Shown here in pieces: positions 61,284 to 64,000 of a stretch of DNA of 64,000 nucleotides. Below the pieces are notes generated by a model. It saw nothing but the letters and a program-made list of their open reading frames with translations, did no database searches and was not told where the DNA came from. The stretch lies in NCBI GenBank assembly GCA_038230335.1, contig JBBRNL010000001.1, positions 310,001-374,000 of the forward strand. Reading direction: 5' to 3'. Each line of letters opens with the position of its first letter. The stretch's first letter is position 1. A program made the position numbers and the translations under genes. The stretch comes from JBBRDU01 sp038230335 (GTDB lineage Bacteria > Verrucomicrobiota > Verrucomicrobiia > Chthoniobacterales > UBA10450).

Positions 61284-62166
61284 GGTTTCCGTAATTATTC
61301 CCACCTGTGGTCGCCCCGCCGCATTACGAAAGTGCCTAACGAGTCTGTCTGAATCTGATTTTCCGAGAGATGAATTCGAAGTCATTGTGGTGGATGACGG
61401 CTCGCCCGAACCGGTTTGTCTGTCACTCGATCAGGTTCCGACCGGCTTTAATTTCGTCGTTCTACGTCAGGAAAACGCCGGCGCTGGCGCCGCCCGTAAC
61501 CGGGGAGTCCAGCGCGCGCGCGGCCGCTTTCTCGTTTTTACCGATGACGATTGCCTGCCGCAGCCAGGCTGGCTGCGCACAATCGCCGTCCGCCTGGAGT
61601 CCGCTCCTGCCTCCGTGGTTGGAGGCCTAACGATAAACCAGGTTTCTGACAACGTCTATGCGCGCGTCAGTCATCTGCTCGCGCACAAGGTTTATGCAAA
61701 TTATGAAGTCGAACCCTCGACCATCTATTTCTTCGGAAGCGCTAACTTCGCGCTGGCCAGGGAAACGTTCGACCAGGCCGGGGGTTTCGACAAAAGATTG
61801 CGACCCGCTTACGAGGACCGGGAGTTCTGTGACCGCCTTGTCGAAAAAGGTGTCCCATTCGTCTATGCGTCGGAAGCGGTCGTGGCTCATAACCGCGTCA
61901 TGACCCTTCGCACATTCGTCGCGCAGCACGTTGGCTACGGTCGTGGAGCTTCCCTGTATTACCGATCTGGGAAAGGCCGGACTGTCCGGGGCGCCGGTTT
62001 TCTTCTTTGGCGTGTCGGGCTTCAGGCCATTTCGAAATCTCGCGGATTGGATCGACTTTATGCGCCTTTAATGGTCGTTGTCTCCCAATTGGCTGCGCTG
62101 GCTGGTTATTCCCTGGCGTGGTTTAGGCGTCCACCGCCCCGATTTTTAAGCTTGCTACCCGGATGA
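61276..62166 (+). CDS. glycosyltransferase family 2
   Basis: 296 aa with the classic pattern: VSVIIPTCGRPAALRKCL, VIVVDDGSPEP, GAGAARNRGVQRARGRFLVFTDDDC (metal DxD) and GGFDKRLRPAYEDREFCDRL (catalytic ED), and hydrophobic residues near the C-terminus. Overlaps the previous gene by 8 bp and ends overlapping the next (ATGA). Probably makes an extracellular polysaccharide or lipid-linked glycan. Confidence 0.92.
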   Translation: MIKVSVIIPTCGRPAALRKCLTSLSESDFPRDEFEVIVVDDGSPEPVCLSLDQVPTGFNFVVLRQENAGAGAARNRGVQRARGRFLVFTDDDCLPQPGWLRTIAVRLESAPASVVGGLTINQVSDNVYARVSHLLAHKVYANYEVEPSTIYFFGSANFALARETFDQAGGFDKRLRPAYEDREFCDRLVEKGVPFVYASEAVVAHNRVMTLRTFVAQHVGYGRGASLYYRSGKGRTVRGAGFLLWRVGLQAISKSRGLDRLYAPLMVVVSQLAALAGYSLAWFRRPPPRFLSLLPG

Positions 62167-62570
62167 GTTTGGCGCAAACCAGCATAATTATGAACGCATC
62201 TTCCTCCGTTAGGCGAAATGTGCTGATCCTGTGCGTCTTTGTACTCGTCGTGACGGCCATGACAATAGTGCAGGCCGGCAGCCATAAGCCGCCACCGCCC
62301 CCAACACCTGTTCGCCATATTAAACTCGTAATGAAAGATATGGATTGTGCATCCAGCGAAACGGTTGTGGTAAACTGGGTGGAAAATAACAACGACGACC
62401 CGACGCATGTGCATCATAAATTTACGTACAACGGGCATCCACACGGGCAACATCCTCATCCCTGTAATGATTCGAAGGGAAACAAGGTCAGCAGTCATAT
62501 CACGCAACAGGTCGACTTTGCGACATCTGCCAAGTTGAAGGAATTTCTCGATACAGCTGGGGCGCGCTGA
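62163..62570 (+). CDS. exported His/Pro-containing protein, unknown
   Basis: 135 aa. Membrane/signal segment (NVLILCVFVLVVTAMTIVQAGS), then KPPPPPTPVRHIKLVMKDMDC and a His-rich stretch (HVHHKFTYNGHPHGQHPHP), which could bind metal. No family recognised. Coupled to the glycosyltransferase by ATGA overlap. Followed by a lipoprotein gene that begins at its stop codon. Confidence 0.7.
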   Translation: MSLAQTSIIMNASSSVRRNVLILCVFVLVVTAMTIVQAGSHKPPPPPTPVRHIKLVMKDMDCASSETVVVNWVENNNDDPTHVHHKFTYNGHPHGQHPHPCNDSKGNKVSSHITQQVDFATSAKLKEFLDTAGAR

Positions 62571-63169
62571 AAATTCGAAAGACGTCAGCCCTGGTTGCCT
62601 GCGCCGCCCTTCACTTGACGTTGATCGGCTTGGTCAGTTGTCGGGATGTCTTCATCGCCATCGGGGAGGGCGACACTTCGTTACCCGGGGGCGCCTCGTC
62701 CTGGGCAAAACAGGTAGAGACGAGCGTTGGTTTTTTGGTTGGTGGACGGAAAACGTCTGCCAGCCTGGTGCGTCAAGGAGTTGAGACATATCTGAATGTG
62801 TCGGGCATCGAGTCCGGCTATGGCTTCTTCGCTCCCCATGTACCGAATGGCTACAAGATGGTGCTGGAGTTGCACTACAACGATGGCCGCGTGGAGTATG
62901 AAGAGCCCCACGGTGATGCTATCGGCACGGGCATCAGAATGACTTCGCTGATGGATGTGATCGGCCGATCACAAAGCGACGAAGTTCGCGCCGGGATCAT
63001 CCGGCTTCTCGTGCATTCAGTCTGGAGTCAGCATGAGGGTCTTGAGAATATTCATGTTCTTTTCGGCACGGTCCGGTTTCCCTCCCTGCGAGATTATGAG
63101 AGCGGAGCAAAATATTCCTTTCAGGTACTGAATACCTATACGGTAGACGCGGAAGCCACGCCCAGGTGA
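62567..63169 (+). CDS. lipoprotein with CTG start, unknown function
   Basis: 200 aa if initiated at CTG 62567, overlapping the stop of the previous gene as CTGA. This start gives a full lipoprotein signal (KIRKTSALVACAALHLTLIG, then VSC); a later TTG (62615) would cut it in half and leave no basic residues. The mature part contains YGFFAPHVPNGYKMVLELHY and IHVLFGTVRFP, similar to beta-rich accessory proteins. Unknown family. Confidence 0.68.
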   Translation: MKIRKTSALVACAALHLTLIGLVSCRDVFIAIGEGDTSLPGGASSWAKQVETSVGFLVGGRKTSASLVRQGVETYLNVSGIESGYGFFAPHVPNGYKMVLELHYNDGRVEYEEPHGDAIGTGIRMTSLMDVIGRSQSDEVRAGIIRLLVHSVWSQHEGLENIHVLFGTVRFPSLRDYESGAKYSFQVLNTYTVDAEATPR

Positions 63170-63180
63170 TCTTCTTCTCC

Positions 63181-64000
63181 GTGAAAGCTGAGCGATCCGT
63201 GAGAAGCTGGCTGACAGGATTTTTTTTCGCACCGGTGTCGGATTCCTGGTTAACGATTTTGCGGGTGGGCCTCGCCCTTCAGGTAATCGCGTATGGCATG
63301 TCGTTGCGGCTGGATTGGAACGCGTTGTTTGCTGGTTTTGATCGTGGGTTGGTCAGCCGCCAGTTGTCGGAAGCGATCATTACGCACGGAAATCTCCTTA
63401 TTCCGCGCGTTAGCTGGCTGGTCGACATAGGCGCTCATTTAGGGCTCGGAGAATCGTTAGTCCTAAACCTGATGTGGAGTGCGCTCCTGGCGGGCGGTTT
63501 CTTCCTGCTCGTTGGTCTGGCCGCTCGCGCCGCCGCCATCCTAGTGTGGTTTCTTCATTTGTGTGCGGTGCAGAGCGGCAGTCTTCTCTCCTATGGGATG
63601 GATGATTTTATGACGATCGGGCTTTTCTATCTCATGCTTTCGTCCTTGCCGGATCGATGGGCGGTGGATCACAGATGGCGTCCTCCAGGCGAAGCCGCCC
63701 TGTTCAGACAGTGTTTTCTGAAAAGGGTTCTGCAACTTCATCTTTGCCTCATCTATTTCTTCAGCGGTATTGCCAAAGCGATCGGACCGGATTGGTGGAC
63801 GGGCGAAAGTCTGTGGCGCGCACTGACGCAGCCATCATTCAATCAGATTCCGGTCGGGTTTCTCGCTTACGGCAAGGCTCTCCTCCCTCTGGCCGGAATC
63901 GGTGTCGTTGTGCTCGAACTCGGCTACCCGGTTGTAATCTGGATCAGACGAGCGCGATCCCTCTGGTTGACCGCGGTCTGCGTCATGCACGTGATGATCG
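63181..64000 (+). CDS. HTTM-domain membrane protein, 3'-partial
   Basis: Open to the right window edge (about 273 residues seen). Starts at GTG 63181. Several hydrophobic helices and the segments SYGMDDFMTIGLFYLML and LHLCLIYFFSGIAKAIGPDWW identify the HTTM domain shared with vitamin K-dependent gamma-carboxylase. Bacterial HTTM proteins of this length are usually of unknown activity. Follows the lipoprotein gene by 11 bp, so it may be in the glycosyltransferase operon. Confidence 0.82.
   Translation, partial: MKAERSVRSWLTGFFFAPVSDSWLTILRVGLALQVIAYGMSLRLDWNALFAGFDRGLVSRQLSEAIITHGNLLIPRVSWLVDIGAHLGLGESLVLNLMWSALLAGGFFLLVGLAARAAAILVWFLHLCAVQSGSLLSYGMDDFMTIGLFYLMLSSLPDRWAVDHRWRPPGEAALFRQCFLKRVLQLHLCLIYFFSGIAKAIGPDWWTGESLWRALTQPSFNQIPVGFLAYGKALLPLAGIGVVVLELGYPVVIWIRRARSLWLTAVCVMHVMI

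Noticed and set aside
1..64000. tRNA, rRNA, CRISPR or insertion sequences
   Set aside because: Scanning for T-loop signatures, regular repeat-spacer arrays and transposase-like frames gave nothing I could support.

Overview
The window looks like chromosomal DNA of a moderately GC-rich, Gram-negative heterotroph, most likely a soil-type Verrucomicrobiota (Chthoniobacterales-like). This is inference from protein character, the ExbB/ExbD/TonB and lipoprotein genes, and the many small dispersed intergenic repeats; no rRNA or other decisive marker is present. Almost everything is single-copy core or housekeeping genes in short mixed-strand operons. I see no prophage, transposase, CRISPR array, rRNA or tRNA gene.

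Layout. 1-3.9 kb: 5'-truncated PQQ sugar dehydrogenase, SET protein, PaiB-like flavoprotein, lipoprotein, TerC. 3.9-7.8 kb: methyl-cycle block (ahcY and metK on minus, with a deleted GxxExxY gene between them) and a divergent ArsR-methyltransferase fusion. 8.1-12.1 kb: TPR membrane protein, phosphodiester glycosidase, FAH hydrolase. 12.3-15.7 kb: ExbB-ExbD-TonB-ExbD-TonB. 15.7-25.8 kb: rdgB, leuS, mscL, pdeM, 3D-domain lipoprotein, galE, secreted Thr-rich protein, hisS, aspS. 25.8-31.9 kb: Na+/solute symporter, OGG1-type glycosylase, second TonB-ExbB-ExbD set coupled to def, secreted protein. 31.9-35 kb: putative origin region, dnaA, dnaN. 35-49.3 kb: GT9 transferase, miaB, MTA phosphorylase-type gene, bioF-like, D-Ala-D-Ala carboxypeptidase, glyoxalase, ubiX, DUF374 acyltransferase, folD, FAD reductase, uvrC, PBP2. 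49.6-54.1 kb: aldo/keto reductase, CbiX chelatase, GAF protein, DR2241-like protein, amidohydrolase. 54.2-58.6 kb: NtrC-type regulator, creatininase-family hydrolase, two tiny secreted helical proteins, rpoN. 58.8-64 kb: DUF721, Gfo/Idh/MocA oxidoreductase, two glycosyltransferases, two exported small proteins, and a 3'-truncated HTTM membrane protein.

Links between genes: metK, ahcY, the MTA phosphorylase-type gene and the ArsR-methyltransferase fusion belong to one S-adenosylmethionine economy. rpoN and the sigma-54 activator lie 1.6 kb apart. CbiX and the DR2241-like gene, which are fused in Deinococcus, are separate here.

The most unusual material is between genes: a family of double-hairpin elements whose stems differ between copies while the loops are conserved, an internally deleted GxxExxY gene wrapped in CAGATT repeats plus a second site with repeats but no gene, and other dispersed repeats, two of which appear to form the 3' ends of neighbouring genes. 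Protein-level oddities are a UvrC without the usual cysteine cluster and an ExbB with a signal peptide and a long Pro/Ala linker.
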